Positions 63,662 to 64,000 of a DNA stretch of 64,000 nt are shown piece by piece. The DNA comes from an uncultured Pelagibacteraceae bacterium (GTDB lineage: Bacteria > Pseudomonadota > Alphaproteobacteria > Pelagibacterales > Pelagibacteraceae). The stretch covers positions 84,018 through 148,017 of the forward strand of contig CACIXF010000003.1 in assembly GCA_902590535.1 (NCBI GenBank). Direction: 5' to 3'. The position numbers were made by a program, and so were the translations under genes. The notes under the pieces were generated by a model. The model was not told the origin of the DNA, searched no databases, and saw nothing but the letters and a program-made list of their open reading frames with translations. The first letter of the stretch is position 1. Every line of letters starts with the position of its first letter.

Positions 63662-64000
63662 TCAAATATTTCTTTCAATTAAGGATTTTAATAAAAGAAT
63701 ATGATCATCGTTATCATTCAAACAAGGAACCATATCAAAATTTTCTCCGCCGGCACTAATGAAACTCTCTTTACCCTGAATTAAAATTTCCTCCAAAGTC
63801 TCGACGCAATCAGATGAAAAGCCTGGACAAATTGTAAGAACATTTTTGACTCCTTCTTTAGGTAAGTTTTCTAGAGTCTTGTCAGTGTATGGCTGAAGCC
63901 ATTCTTGTGGACCAAATCTTGATTGAAATGTAGTTTTAATTTTAATTGAACTAAATTTTTCTGAAATCAGTCTTGTGGTTTTATGACAATAACAATGATA
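63662..64000 (-). CDS. hemH: Ferrochelatase, C-terminal part (5' end outside window)
   Basis: Inserts Fe2+ into protoporphyrin IX to make haem. The gene runs off the right edge; its TGA stop is at 63662-63664. The visible minus-strand frame (reading from the right edge) contains TTFQSRFGPQEWLQPYTDKTL and ICPGFSSDCVETLEEI, both ferrochelatase signatures, and ends ERNI. Only the ORF-track's lack of a start kept it from the list. With hemJ it forms a haem operon likely preceded by hemE beyond the window, the gene order seen near the alphaproteobacterial origin. Confidence 0.93.
   Translation of the reverse strand, partial: YHCYCHKTTRLISEKFSSIKIKTTFQSRFGPQEWLQPYTDKTLENLPKEGVKNVLTICPGFSSDCVETLEEILIQGKESFISAGGENFDMVPCLNDNDDHILLLKSLIERNI

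Noticed and set aside
1-64000. tRNA, rRNA, tmRNA, RNase P RNA, CRISPR arrays, insertion sequences or prophage
   Set aside because: Gaps between genes are too short for most of these, and I saw no cloverleaf T-loop sequence, spaced repeat array, transposase or phage gene.

Overview
The window is a dense, strongly AT-rich bacterial chromosome segment with almost no non-coding DNA. Proteins are rich in Lys, Asn and Ile, operons overlap by 1-17 bases, and gene order is alphaproteobacterial (irr-fabABI, nusA-infB-rbfA-rpsO-pnp, miaB-phoH-ybeY-lnt, mnmE-mnmG-rsmG-parA-parB, DUF3576-leuS-lptE-holA, rho-hemJ-hemH). Together with streamlining (missing rimP, ylxR, truB and rimI at their usual places; short TsaB, S15 and IF2), this points to the SAR11 / Pelagibacterales lineage. 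That assignment is inference from content and style; no marker rRNA is present. I see no tRNA, rRNA, CRISPR, insertion sequence or prophage.

Layout. 1-5 kb: end of argH, a hidden lptM-like lipoprotein, lysA, plsC, then dnaN-dnaA on the minus strand with a 313-base AT-rich repeat-bearing gap. 5-11.5 kb: rpsT, mutM, then the ubiE-ubiB-coaBC-dut-thiF/moeB-SH3 plus-strand run. 11.5-17.3 kb: DUF3501, a two-cluster Fe-S CCG protein, a rubredoxin-less rubrerythrin and irr on the minus strand, with fabA-fabB-fabI and a DUF1737 gene diverging. 17.3-30.2 kb: one long minus-strand block from tsaB to pnp (tRNA modification, Fur/Mur, phoH, ybeY, lnt, metK, then nusA to pnp), split by an intrinsic terminator after metK. 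30-41 kb: cell envelope genes (polysaccharide deacetylase, Bax-like glucosaminidase, MurJ, LpoA-like and DolP-like proteins), nfuA, trpS, maeB, rsmI, rdgB. 41-48 kb: grpE-dnaK-dnaJ with a heat-shock promoter, dapB-nth-pfkB, a hidden arfA-like gene, a receiver-degenerate OmpR-type regulator and an L,D-transpeptidase. 48-64 kb: yggS, a ThiE/TenI-like protein, a porin, DUF3576-leuS-lptE-holA, parB-parA-rsmG-mnmG-mnmE with an internal parS, an inserted sulfotransferase, rho, hemJ and partial hemH.

Most interesting signals. (1) Between the divergent porin and DUF3576-leuS operon is a 13-codon ORF with four Leu codons (CTA, TTG, TTG, TTA). It ends at the base of a terminator hairpin and has alternative pairings: a classical-looking translation-coupled attenuator controlling leucyl-tRNA synthetase. 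(2) Two 17-base near-palindromes of the Irr/ICE type flank irr, one just upstream of the -35 of the rubrerythrin-FeS-DUF3501 operon, suggesting an iron/peroxide-linked redox module. (3) An arfA-like ribosome-rescue gene and an lptM-like lipoprotein were missed by the ORF track. (4) Compaction is extreme: divergent genes share a CATATG with no gap, tsaB and a deacetylase overlap head-to-head, and convergent genes repeatedly share a 4-base TTAA/TTAG stop overlap.
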